DNA from: Cunninghamia lanceolata
Lineage: Eukaryota; Streptophyta; Pinopsida; Cupressales; Cupressaceae
DNA length: 64,000 nt
NCBI GenBank assembly: GCA_027924645.1
Contig: BSBN01001343.1
Coordinates: 1,240,001 to 1,304,000, forward strand
Direction: 5' to 3'
The notes under the pieces were generated by a model, which was given only the letters and a program-made list of their open reading frames with translations, was not told the DNA's origin and did not search any database. The position numbers and the translations under genes were made by a program. Below are positions 10,559 through 20,375 of the stretch, piece by piece. Position 1 is the first letter of the stretch. Each line of letters starts with the position of its first letter.

Positions 10559-11287
10559 ATGAACAAGATCTGGGTGAAGAAAAGTTTAGAGAATGTAGAG
10601 GTTGGATCCGCACCAGACTCTGGTGCTGACATTCCTTCCGAAAATTAAAAGGTGAGCTCTGGCTCAGGGAGAGACTCAAAGAAAATCCTGTTCCCCTAGC
10701 CAATCAAGTGATGCCTGATGTGGCACAAGATGCGGAGCAAAGGGTTTGTAGATATAAGTCTTGAGATGATCCAGATAAGATTTCAGAGGTCCACATGAAG
10801 ATATGAAGAAGTTGTGATCAATCAAGTAAGACCTATTCCGAGAGATGCTCCAGAATGACAGAGGATTACAAAAGGTCCGGAGAGATCTGGAAGTGCATTA
10901 TCTTGTTCTGCGGATTGGACAGAATGTTTGGGATGTCCTTGTGATGTGTCATCTTGATTTGTTCATGGTTGGAAGATCCGCATGATGTTCGTAGATCAGG
11001 ACTGATCCGGTACTCCAAATAAGGCAAACTGGAACAATCTAGGTCGAGCATTTATTGCAAACATATATTAGGGTTTGCAAAACAATATAAGGGATTTCTC
11101 AATAATCACTTGATCATTCCACACCCAAGAAGAAGCAAAAAGCGGAGCTCTGCAACAAAATTCATCAAGTTCACCGAAGATCACTTGCAGAAGTTACTAC
11201 ATACAGAAATCAATCCAACCACTCCATATAACCGAAGGCGCATAAGGTATTTTCTGTTTTCAATATCTCACTGCAAATCTTTGAAAA
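10559..11287 (+). promoter_or_regulatory. ORF1-ORF2 spacer with U3-like segment, probable internal promoter
   Basis: The stretch from about 10730 to 11030 aligns by eye, in sense orientation, with the U3 part of the element B LTR (reverse strand of about 48240-48540). Shared blocks include GCGGA..AAAGGGTT, AGTCTTGAGATG, AAGATTTCAGAGGTCC, ATGAAGAT-TGAAG, TCTGCGGATTGGA and TTTGGGATGTCCTTG. Downstream lie AACAATATAAGGG (about 11082), resembling a TATA box, then a leader ending just before the ORF2 ATG. Copy A' has weaker traces of the same segment, so it predates their split. That it drives ORF2 is inference. Confidence 0.5.
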
Positions 11288-14200
11288 ATGGCTACTCCGA
11301 ATATAGTTAAGATCTCTGATAGACCTCGCCACACATTCAAGAAACATCCATACAAATCTTTGGAGGTAGATCCACTAGGAGCCTTCTCTAGTGTTCCGCA
11401 TGGTGTATTGCATATGGAGGACATTAGGGTTTACATTCATGCAAATTTTGAAGACTTTGGGGATTCAAAATTGATGGATATCTATCACAAACAGTTGATA
11501 AATGACTCCTTTGAGATTAAACCACAGTACAAAGCCATCCGGGATAAGAACTTTGCACAGTGCATCCATTTCCCCTGTTTTGAAGAAGATGAATGGGTCC
11601 GGTATGTACTAAGTAGAGTGCATGACAACTTTCTATGGTTGAACAAGCCCTTCAAGATCACCAAAGATGCAATTAGGGCTGTAACCGGTCTACACTCGTC
11701 CGGTGGATTACCTGTTCTCAAGTCTGTCAAAAATCAGACAGTTAGTGATGCAACCGGATCTAAGTTTGACAAGAGAGCTATGACAGTTGAAGACATCACT
11801 GAACCGGATGTCAAATTTGCATCTATGATAATTGGTTACAAGATCTATCACTCCAGTAGGGAAAATTCAATACCGGGAACTGTAATTTACATGGCCTATC
11901 AAATGCTAAAGGAGAATGCAGACTATGACTTGTGTGAGCTTCTTGTAAACCAACTTTTTGAAAATCTGCAGAAGATCAAGAAGGACAAGAAAAACTCCTT
12001 CAAGTATGGCAATTTGATCCTTTGTCTCTTCTTTTATTACATGAATGAGCTTCCTGGATCCAGTGGATGGATATGGCAGAATGACAGACCGGTTGCCATC
12101 CAAATCAGAGATTATTTGCATGGACTTGGGGATGCTAAAGCAAGAAAAACAGCTCTATGGGGATATTTCAAGAACTTCCAAAGCATGATGCATGCAAGAG
12201 AAAGAATACCCCAATCCCTTGTTGAAAAGTACAAAGACACAGTATGCTTTATGGTAGAAATAGATCAGTGTCTAATGGAGGCAGTAGAACCAAGAACTAT
12301 GTGGATCATGCCCATGGGGTATGAAGTGGATGAACAGATAGTGGAGCTACATGTTCAACACATGCTAAGTCAGCCTAAAGATCTAAAGGCAGAAAGGTTC
12401 GGAACATTTGAGGAACTAAGTATAAAAATTCATGTTGAACTTAGAGAACCGAAGATCAAGAGGAAGGTCAGAAAAGAAGTAGAACACATAGCACAAGGCC
12501 TTGGAATCTCCATGGAAGCACTTGATGCTCACCGGAAGAAGAAGAAGGAAGGGGATGAGAAAGAGAAGAAGAGGGCAGAAAAGAAAAGTGAAGAAAGTGT
12601 TCTGGTTGAAACTTCCACCCGGACTAGATCATCAAAAAGATCTGCACCTCCCACAACCAAAAGCTCAAAACCAGAAGTCCAGGCATCCGGTAAAAGATCT
12701 AAGACAAAAGCCACAAGGGCTTATGAAAGCCAAAAAGATGAAGAGGAAACTGAGTCAGATGAGGGAATAAAAGAAATAAAGAAGCAGAAGAAGAAAGGAT
12801 CTGGTAAACCCTCCACAGGCCAAGACAAGGAAGAAATGGCAGAGGTATTTGTTGAAAAGCCCACCCTGTCTCTAGAGAGTGTAATCAAGTCAGTCACGGT
12901 GGATGGAAACCTTCAACCAATGACTGAATTCTATGATGACTACAATGAGGCTGACCAAAAGATTCTGCAGGAAGCCACAGTCAAGTATCTAAACATATAC
13001 AATAAGGATTTCATTGAGATCATATCTCTAATTCCTAAAAGCCTAGAAAAGGAATTAGAAATAAGAAAGAATAATGCTCAGGCAAAAGATCTTGAGATCC
13101 GGGAGCAGATAGCTATTCAGCTATATCCTCAAATTGATCCCAAGACAATGAACATAATATTCAAAGACTACAAAGATGAGTTCAGGAGTAAAGCAAGAAC
13201 GAATCAACTCATGCTTGGTGAGACTGACAAGGTGGCCATAGAGACAGAAGAGATCCTCCGGAAGGCCTTCAAAAGGTTTAATCTTCCTGTTGTAGAGGAC
13301 TTAGGTGCAGAAACAGCTGAGGACTTGGAATCATCTGCTCCGGAAGAAGTGCCCCTTGAACAGACTAACATCTCTTCTCTGGCTTCTCCTACAGCCTCCA
13401 GATCCCAAGAAGAAGAGAAATTATAGGAGAAAGAAGCAGCAGTAAAAGAAAAAGAGGTTGACAGCACTAAGGATGCAGAGAAAGAGAAGATTCCAACAGA
13501 GAAAACCACAATTGAAAGTGGGAAGAATGTAAAGACTCCAAAGGACAAAACTGCAGAAGAGAAGAAACATCTGTCTCTGGTAAGAGACACTGCACAAACT
13601 ATTCAAAAGTTTCTGAGCCAAGAAATAATAGAGATTGATGAACCGGAGCTTCTAAAAGGTCCATTCAACTTTGACTCCCTCTCTCCGGTATAGACAATGA
13701 AGATAGCTACATTTGCAAATGCTAAGGCAAATGAAAAACTCCTAAAGTCTCATATGGAAGACTGTGAGTTGATAGAGGCTGCTTCCGGAGTGCTTGAAAA
13801 GATTATGCCATCAGTCCAGATAGATCCAATAGCCTCCTCTTCTGGTAATCTCAAAACCTTAGTCAGCAGTGTTGATACACATTTTGATTCTCTAGAAAAA
13901 TTAGCTGAAGAAAAGGTTCGGAAGGAATTTTTGGACAAAAGATTTTCAGAAGTACTAGGATTAATCTCTAATGATAGGAGAAATATGAGTATTGGAATAA
14001 AGAGCTTAGAAAATGCTCTTAAGGATGGCGGTGACATTTACAAATTTTGTATCTCGTGGTCAAAGGCAACAGTAGAAATTGATAAGAAAATAAAAGCGGA
14101 ACAAGACAAACTACAAAGTTTGTCTCAAAGTTTTGATCCTCTTTCTTCCTCCATAGTAAATCAAGAATGTCAAATTATTGTAATCACAAATGCAATAAAG

Positions 14201-14467
14201 AACTTTGAGAAGGAAAGGAAGAATATAACTAACTGAATGGGAGAACTTAGAAGGATTATAATCCCTAAGTTAGAAACTATGCATGAGGCCATCAGTGATG
14301 CTCAGACTACCGCCCAAACAAATGATCTGACAGATCTCAAAAGCGCAGAAGCCTTTACATTTTTGTTAAGTGGTCACATTTCCATTTTGGACAGAATGAA
14401 GCAAAGTTGGGCTACAGAACTGATCCAATTGAAGACATCCTTTGCAGACATTCTTCAGTTTATGTGA
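11288..14467 (+). pseudogene. ORF2 of element A: large protein of unknown family
   Basis: One frame runs from ATG 11288 to the stop ending at 14467, 1059 codons. It is broken only by stops at 13424, 13694 and 14234; the first 712 codons are open. Residues 1-370 look globular, with a motif FKITKDAIRAVTGLHSSGG that recalls the LT-EDV-TGLP pattern of plant mobile-domain proteins (weak resemblance only). Residues about 400-520 are a Lys/Glu/Ser-rich, low-complexity, nuclear-signal-like region. Residues 560-660 and 800-1050 are helical and charged. No pol motif is present. A' carries a diverged homologue in the same place, so the protein was kept through at least one divergence of the family. An env-like Sirevirus ORF or a captured host gene are the alternatives. 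Confidence 0.7.
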
Positions 14468-14515
14468 GTATGTAACATACGGCTAAGTATAGTAAATTTT
14501 TGAAAATTTTGGAGT

Positions 14516-14698
14516 GCGGACCCTACCCTTTGCCATTGATGTCAAAGGGGGAGTGAGGAGAAGTGAAAAATGAGGAATCCAACTAAGGGGGAGTTCCAGA
14601 AATCGTATACAAAGATAGAGCATCAGCCAAGGGGGAGCACAGTGTAAACACTTAGTCATTTTTCACTAAGTGTTGCCATCAATGCCAAAGGGGGAGAT
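14516..14698 (+). promoter_or_regulatory. Reiterated polypurine tracts before the 3' LTR of A
   Basis: The motif AAGGGGGAG occurs four times (near 14547, 14586, 14630 and 14688), the last directly against the LTR start. GCCATTGATGTCAAAGGGGG and GCCATCAATGCCAAAGGGGG frames recur. Multiple PPTs are a described trait of Sireviruses. Confidence 0.75.
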
Positions 14699-15790
14699 TG
14701 TTGGCAAGAGACACTATATGGATTCATGGTTATTGTCATTGATGGCAACAAAGGTCATCCCACATATCCGCAAGTCATGGTGTGTCTCTACTGGAAGTCA
14801 GAATGAAGACTGTTGTGGTCCGGTGAACAAGAATAGAGCATGTGACAAGGTCCGACAGATTGGTCCAAACCTCTCAGAGAAAGTGTCTTGGTGCAGTGCG
14901 GATTTGGGGAAGTCAAGAGGACTACCTTGAGTAGTATATTCCAAGGATTTAGCCTCTGGTGATGGACAAAGAAAAAGATATGAATAGTTGAGTACCAGAT
15001 TCTTGAGAGACAGTGAGAACAGAGGAAGAACTAACTGACAGAGCATCAGACTATTTTTGGGATGTGTTACTGTTGATGGTAAAGGTTGTGAAGGCATGAA
15101 TCATGTTTGGCTGACATGATTAATGATATCTACAAGTATATGCTTGATCCGCATTACTTGATATGCAAGGATTCAGCCGATAGATCAAAGTTTGTGAGAA
15201 GATAGACTATTCTAGGTGCCAACTAGAAAGATAATGAAATCACTAGTGCGGATATATATAGAGGATGGATTTTGTTGTGAGATGTGTAGTAGTGTGATGG
15301 TGTATGCGAATAAGTGCAGAGCAGAGCAGAAGTAGTAAGAAAGATCCGGTATGTGAAAGGAAAGCAGATTAAAGAATAGAGGAAAGATGAAGTGCAGCAT
15401 ATCAGTGTACTGAGCCTAACCGGAACTGAACTCTAGCATATGTAGATGCTTCCAATCAGTTCAAGTATTGTATAAACATTCTTTTGTAGACAGTGTGTCT
15501 CCTTGTAGGCAGTGTGCCTCTTTATGAGCAGTGTGCTCGGGCAGTGAGCCCTAATTGGCAAGTGCCATTTTTGTAATTCCTTATTCTTCTAACAGAGAAT
15601 GATCTTTGGGTTAATCACCCCATGGTTTTCTCCCTTAACAAGGTTTCCACGTCAAAAATACTGTGTCATGTGTTTCTCATTTCATGGTAATGTTTGTTTG
15701 TTTGATTCAATGCTACATTGATTAATAAAGAAAGTTCAAAAGAAGAAATAATTAGGATAACTGATTCACCCCCCCTCTCAGTTATCAACA
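14699..15790 (+). repeat. 3' LTR of element A
   Basis: This 1092-bp partner of 8333-9405 starts TGTTGGCAAGAG and ends ATCAACA against the target repeat GTATG. It is about 19 bp longer because the GTAGGCAGTGTGCCTC unit near 15490 is present twice. Scattered substitutions indicate a moderately old insertion. Confidence 0.93.
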
Positions 15791-15795
15791 GTATG

Positions 15796-16110
15796 ATCAA
15801 ACAATCCACGTGCCTTGTCTATGCTTCCACTCTTTGCATACATGTCTACAAAGACAACAACAATTACAACATCTGGTAAAATTCCTATATCATGTATGCT
15901 TTGATGGTTGTCCATACTATGTTCCAAAGATCCTAATTTGGAGGATGCTAGTAAAGGTTGTGGAATTTGGCTTTACACATGCCAATTGCATTTGCTCGAA
16001 AGTTTCTAAAGCCTTTTCAACAAATTCATTTTTTGCATATCTTGCAATCATTGCATTCCATGACAGAAGATCTCTTTGAGGTGTTAGGTCAAACAATTGA
16101 CATTCCTTGA
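15796..16110 (-). pseudogene. PPR fragment, right of the element A insertion
   Basis: This continues the array cut at 8332. Minus-strand sequence recalls the MYAKSGSIDKA and MPQRDL-type core, with the complementary CTTTGCATACATGTCTACAA and AAGCCTTTTCAACAAATTCA blocks of the other units. It is degenerate and out of frame in places. Confidence 0.65.
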
Positions 16111-16111
16111 G

Positions 16112-17215
16112 TGCAAAACAAGACCATGCCTAGCCTAAACATACCCATCTAGACATGTTGGAATTGTCAATTTGGTCGCATCAGGAGCACGATGAAAGTT
16201 ACACCCCTTTGCAACTTTACACTACCTCCTTTTGATGATTTTGGGGGCAACAAAAAACCTTTCACCACAGTTGAATGCCTCAAAGATATCAAAAATTGAG
16301 AGAGGTTATTATAGAGGGGTTCTACATGATCGTGTTTCCTCAAAAGGAATGTTTCTAAGTATCATAGTTTCTAAGTAATAGCTTGTCAAAGATTGCTACC
16401 TTTTTGCATTTTAGACTCTTTAGGTATATCACCGGTACAATGTAGCTCGAACTATTTCAGCATGTTTGGGTGCAAAACAAGACCATGCCTATCCTAAACA
16501 TACCCATTTGGATATGTTGGAATTATCATTTTGGTCGCATTAGGAGCAGGATGAAAGTTACATGCCTTTGCAACTTTACACTACCTCCTTCTAACGATTT
16601 TGGGGTCAGCAGAAAACCTTTCACCATAGTCAAACGCCTTAGACATATCAAAAACTGAGAGAGGTTATTGTAGAGGGGTTCTACATGATTGTGTTTCCTT
16701 AGACAAAATGTTTTTAAGTGTCATAGTTTTTGAGTAACAGCTCATCAAAGATTGATGCCTTTTTGCACTTTAGACTCTTCAGGGATATCACTGGTACAAT
16801 GTAGCTCAAACTATTTTGGCATGTTTGAGTGTAAAATAGGACCATACCTAGACTAAATGTACCCATCCAGATGCGTTGGAACTGTCAGTTTGGTCGCATC
16901 AAGAGCAAGATAAAAGTTACACCCCTTTGCAACTTTACACTACCTCCTGATGATTTTGGGGGCAGAAGAAAACCTTTCACCATGGTTGAACAGCTTAGAG
17001 ATATCAAAAACCAAGAGAGATTTTTATAGAGGGGTTCTACATGAGCGCGTTGCCTTAGACAAAATGTTTCTAAGTGTCATGGTTTCCAAGGAACAACTCG
17101 TCAAATATTGTTGCCTTTTTGTACTTTAGACTCTTCAGGGATATCATCGTTACAATGTAACTCAAACTGTTTCGGCATGTTTGAGTACAAAATAGGACCA
17201 TACCTAGCCTAACCA
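16112..17215 (+). repeat. Tandem repeat of about 358 bp, left block (about three copies)
   Basis: The marker GCAAAACAAGACCATGCC recurs at 16113, 16472, 16831 and 17185, giving periods of 359, 359 and 354. Copies share GGTCGCATCAGGAGCA, CAACTTTACACTACCTCC and AGAGGGGTTCTACATGA blocks at roughly 85-90% by eye. No coding frame is conserved. The block continues at 19609 after the LTR element that split it. Confidence 0.85.
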
Positions 17216-17470
17216 TGTTGGTGTGAATAGGGTTTTCACCTAACTAGTTTACCCTTGTGTGGATAATTCATCTTATTTAACTATTTACTAGTTAAATAAT
17301 ATTCACACGTGACACATAATTCACACATGTTAGAGTTAGCTATGATTGGAGCCACCCAAGATCTAGTACTTCATGAAAGCACAAGAGAGATCAAATGAGA
17401 GAATAATGTTATTCTATCATTGAATGCAAAAGATTGTTATTACAATGTACATGATATGCCTTGCTTATTT
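17216..17470 (+). repeat. Left LTR of G, with its second half inverted
   Basis: 17216-17327 matches 19172-19287 directly. 17328-17470 (TTAGAGTTAGCTATGATTGG...) matches the reverse complement of about 19467-19607. The direct part holds a palindrome, TTATTTAACTA (17273-17283) and TAGTTAAATAA (17289-17299), around TTTAC. Confidence 0.75.
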
Positions 17471-17544
17471 TGAGTCCTCCTACTATCAGAGCCAGGCCCA
17501 GGCTAGGAGCCCCAAGCACACAAGAAGTGTGGCTTAAGGGGGGG

Positions 17545-17679
17545 TGTTGGTGTTGGAAATAAGCCACACTAGTATTGATGATGGACTAGACCAAGAGGGG
17601 CCAGTAGCTCAGTGGTCGAGCACTCCAGTAGTGAATGGAAGGTCCTAGGTTTGAGTCCTAGCTGGTCCATATCTCAACA
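17545..17679 (+). repeat. Mini-LTR-like unit (135 bp) containing a tRNA-like sequence
   Basis: The unit starts TGTTGG directly after a purine tract (AAGGGGGGG), ends TCAACA, and is followed at once by the PBS at 17680. This is the layout of a very short LTR, as in TRIM elements. Upstream, a second PBS-like TATCAGAGCC (17477) and the purine tract enclose only about 60 bp, so two TRIM-like units may be joined in tandem. No second full LTR is visible, so the unit is provisional. Confidence 0.5.
17598..17669 (+). ncRNA. tRNA-like sequence with Pol III A and B boxes
   Basis: The 72-nt segment starts GGGCCAG and ends CTGGTCC-A, which form a seven-pair acceptor stem with one G-T. Box A is TAGCTCAGTGG (17605-17615) and box B is GGTTTGAGTCC (17648-17658). 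The T-arm CTAGG/CCTAG is perfect. The anticodon stem is imperfect and the loop is not a clean seven bases, so this is a tRNA relic or SINE-type head rather than a working tRNA gene. Confidence 0.65.
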
Positions 17680-17691
17680 TGGTATCAGAGC
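17680..17691 (+). promoter_or_regulatory. Primer-binding site next to the mini-LTR
   Basis: TGGTATCAGAGC follows the CA end at 17679 with no gap and is complementary to initiator tRNA-Met. A degenerate second copy, TGGTATTAGAGC, lies at about 17711. Confidence 0.7.
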
Positions 17692-19171
17692 ACATCAATA
17701 AGCTCTAACATGGTATTAGAGCTCTAGGAAGAATCACTTTGTGTTAGTCATTTTTTGAGAGTTCTTGAGTGCAATTCATGGTGGATCTTGATAGTTGAGT
17801 ATGCTCTTCTCCTGCATTGCATGATGACCAAGAGAATTACAAAGACTTGATAGAAATACTAGTTTTGTGAGGGTTTCCCCATCTTGCCCTTGTATTGCAG
17901 GTGCATTTTGGTGTGTGTTGTTGTAAATCAGACTTCACCATTGTGTCTAGAGCAGCCAAAATAGTCAAGATTGCCTTTTGTTTCATCTAAATCAGATATC
18001 AAAGGAAAAATTGACAAAGGTTTCAATTTGGGGCTCTTTGACATGATCCGAGAGGTACTGGCAACTTTGGAGCAGTTTGGCCCAAATCAGACATTGCCAT
18101 TGTATCCAGAGTGGTCAACTCAGTAAGGATCCTCTATCTAAATGCCAAAATACATTACTGTCTCAAAAGGCAAAAAAAATTACCCCTCGGCCATACAAAT
18201 CTATCGCAAGGAATATTCTGACATATACTGAGCATATTCCTGGAATCTCTGACTGCGTCGTCCTTGCATCAGTCAAATCAGAATCAAAATTCACATCGAC
18301 CATCGGGTAAAAGGTATTTTGGTTGAGTTAATATCTGTGGGTTTAAAGCTTGTATTTTATTTGTAGGGTACTGTACCTTCTGCAGAGGGTAGCGTAGGTT
18401 GTTTAGCAGGTGCCACGTGACACGGGCCCTGCCCATACCTTTCATCCATTGGCAAAGGATCTTAAAAGAACCTCTGGAAATTTTATTTTTTATGATCTTC
18501 ACAAATCTTTGTGTTCTTCCCGATGGGAATCTTTGTACACAGGCTTGACCATTTCCATTCATGGCAGTTTTGAACTATTGTTATCAGTGACGGTCTGCAA
18601 TCAACTGGATCTTCGTACAACCTTCTGGTAGTTGCATTGTATGTTACCTCCAACTATTGGTAGCCATCATCATACAGTCCCTGCCATCATCAAACTCTCG
18701 GTAGTCTTCAAAGGCATCCATCATGAGACTTCTTCCCTCATATTTCGTCTTGGAGATAGAGTTTCTTCAACATCAACCTTTGGATTGGTTTCTTCGTAAG
18801 GGGAGAAATGTTGTTCGCAAGTATAGGACACTTTCCAACATTCTTCTTCAGACATTCACCATCGGCACAAGAGCTACTTCATTGTGGGGGGAACCTATAG
18901 TCTCACACTTGCTCTCCTATGGGGGGTATTTGATTGTACATATGTGATAGAAGTTTTCCTTGGGGGGTCATGTTGAGTCCTCCTACTATCACTTCTTTCA
19001 TTGTTTCATGCATTCTCACTTTTGGAGAGGAGTTTTGTCCCATGAGGTTTTCTCCTTTTCTCCACTTGAGATTTATTGTACATGGGTACCTAACATGGCC
19101 TAGTAGCTGGGATCCATCCATCATTTCATCTTGCTTTAGTCAACTACTCCCTAAGTTGTACTTAAGGGGGG
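17692..19171. other. Interior of element G, no recognised gene
   Basis: This stretch has only short frames. A CACGTG G-box occurs near 18414. GGTATTTTGG to TTTGTAG (about 18313-18366) could be an intron of a captured gene fragment, but no protein family is recognisable. The stretch ends in the purine tract before the right LTR. Confidence 0.4.
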
Positions 19172-19608
19172 TGTTGGTGTGAATAGGGTTTTCACCTAAC
19201 CAGTTTACCCTTGTGTGGATAATTTATTTTATTTAACTATTTACTAGTTAAATAATATTCACACGACACATAATTCACACATGTTAAGTTGACTTAGTGA
19301 GTCTTCTAGGTGTTTCTAGTTGAGTCTAGTTGTGTGTTGAGTTGTTGATAGTTGGAGTGAGTTGTCTTATCCTCCACATGTGCAATTAGTTATCATCCTC
19401 TAATTGACACATGTTGTAGGAATATCTCCACTTTCCACTCCACCTTTCTAGTTCTCACCTTGCCTTCATAAGCAAGGCATATCATGTACATTGTAACAAC
19501 AATCTTTTGCATTCAATGATAGAATAGCATTATTCTCTCATTTGATCTCTCTTGTACTTTCATGAAGTCCTAGATCCTAGGTGGCTCCAATCATAGCCAA
19601 CTCTAACA
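19172..19608 (+). repeat. Right LTR of element G (437 bp)
   Basis: It runs from TGTTGGTGTGAATAGGG to AACTCTAACA, directly after AAGGGGGG. The same palindromic ATTTAACTA/TAGTTAAAT core as in the left copy is present near 19235. Confidence 0.75.
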
Positions 19609-20375
19609 AAATGTACCCATCCGGACGTGTTAGATTTCTCAGTTTGGTTGCATCAGGAGCAGGATGAAAGTTACAACCCTTTTCAACTTTACACTACCTC
19701 TTGACAATTTTGGGGGTAGCAGAAAACCTTTCACCACGGTTGAATGTCTTAGAGATATCAAAAAATGAGAGATGTTATTGTAGAGGGGTTCTACATGATC
19801 GTATTGCCTCACATAGAATGTTTCTAAGTGTCACAGTTTCTGAGGAATAGCTCGTCAAATATTGCTACTTTTTTGCACTTTGGACTCGTCAGGGATATCA
19901 TTATTACAATGTAGCTTGAACTATTTCAGCATGTTTGGGTACAAAACAGAACCATACCTAGCCTAAACATACCCATCCAAAAGCATTGGAATTGTCAGTT
20001 TGGTCGCATCAGGAGCAAGAAAATTTCACCCCTTTTCAACTTTACACTACCTCCTTCTGATGATTTTGGGGGCAGCAGAAAACCTTCCACCACAGGTGAA
20101 CACCTCAGACATATCAAAAACCAAGAGAGGTTATTGTAGAGGGGTTCTACATGATCGTGTTTCCTTAGATAGAATGTTTCTAAATGTCATGGTTTCTGAG
20201 TAACAGGTCATCAAAGATTGCTGCCTTTTTGCACTTTGGACTCTTCAGGGACTTGCTTGTAGCCTGCTGCCTCGAACGATTAGGGTGCTTGGCACATGAA
20301 ATGAGACCTTTCCTAGTATTTACCCACCCACCCCAATGCATTGGCAAAGTCTGTTCAGTCCCAAGACCAATAAGG
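19609..20375 (+). repeat. Tandem repeat of about 358 bp, right block (about two copies)
   Basis: This continues the array of 16112-17215 from AAATGTACCCATCC. The marker GTACAAAACAGAACC recurs near 19939, 361 bp on in spliced coordinates. The last copy decays after about 20240. Confidence 0.8.

Larger units (their letters stand above)
8333..15790 (+). mobile_element. Element A: complete non-autonomous Sirevirus-like LTR retrotransposon
   Basis: The element is bounded by TG...CA LTRs (8333-9405 and 14699-15790) and flanked by the direct repeat GTATG (8328-8332 and 15791-15795). It has an initiator-Met PBS and purine-rich tracts before the 3' LTR. The 5.3-kb interior encodes ORF1 (coiled coil and zinc knuckles) and ORF2 (about 1059 residues, unknown). 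No protease DSG, integrase, RT or RNase H motif is visible in any frame. It must therefore have relied on enzymes from another element. Terminal motifs and R/U5 match elements B and C here, which have Copia pol. A second, inverted and diverged copy is A' at 39440-46970. Gag-only elements (TR-GAG) and large retrotransposon derivatives (LARDs) are known classes; ORF2 is the unusual part. Confidence 0.9.
17216..19608 (+). mobile_element. Element G: small degenerate LTR element within the tandem repeat
   Basis: The insertion has TGTTGGTGTGAATAGGG at both its start and at 19172, and ends in CTCTAACA at 19608. Tandem-repeat sequence continues on both sides. A purine tract AAGGGGGG precedes the right LTR, and a PBS-like TGGTATCAGAGC lies at 17680. 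It has no protein-coding capacity that I recognise, so it was non-autonomous. The expected 5-bp target duplication is not clear (AACCA on the left, AAATG on the right). The left LTR is rearranged, and a separate mini-LTR unit lies inside. Confidence 0.6.

Noticed and set aside
17598..17669. A functional tRNA gene
   Set aside because: Acceptor and T-arm are good, but the anticodon stem is mismatched and the loop length is wrong, and it sits inside an LTR-like unit.
16112..20375. Regular repeats as a CRISPR array
   Set aside because: Unit of 358 bp without spacers, in plant-type sequence; a tandem repeat.
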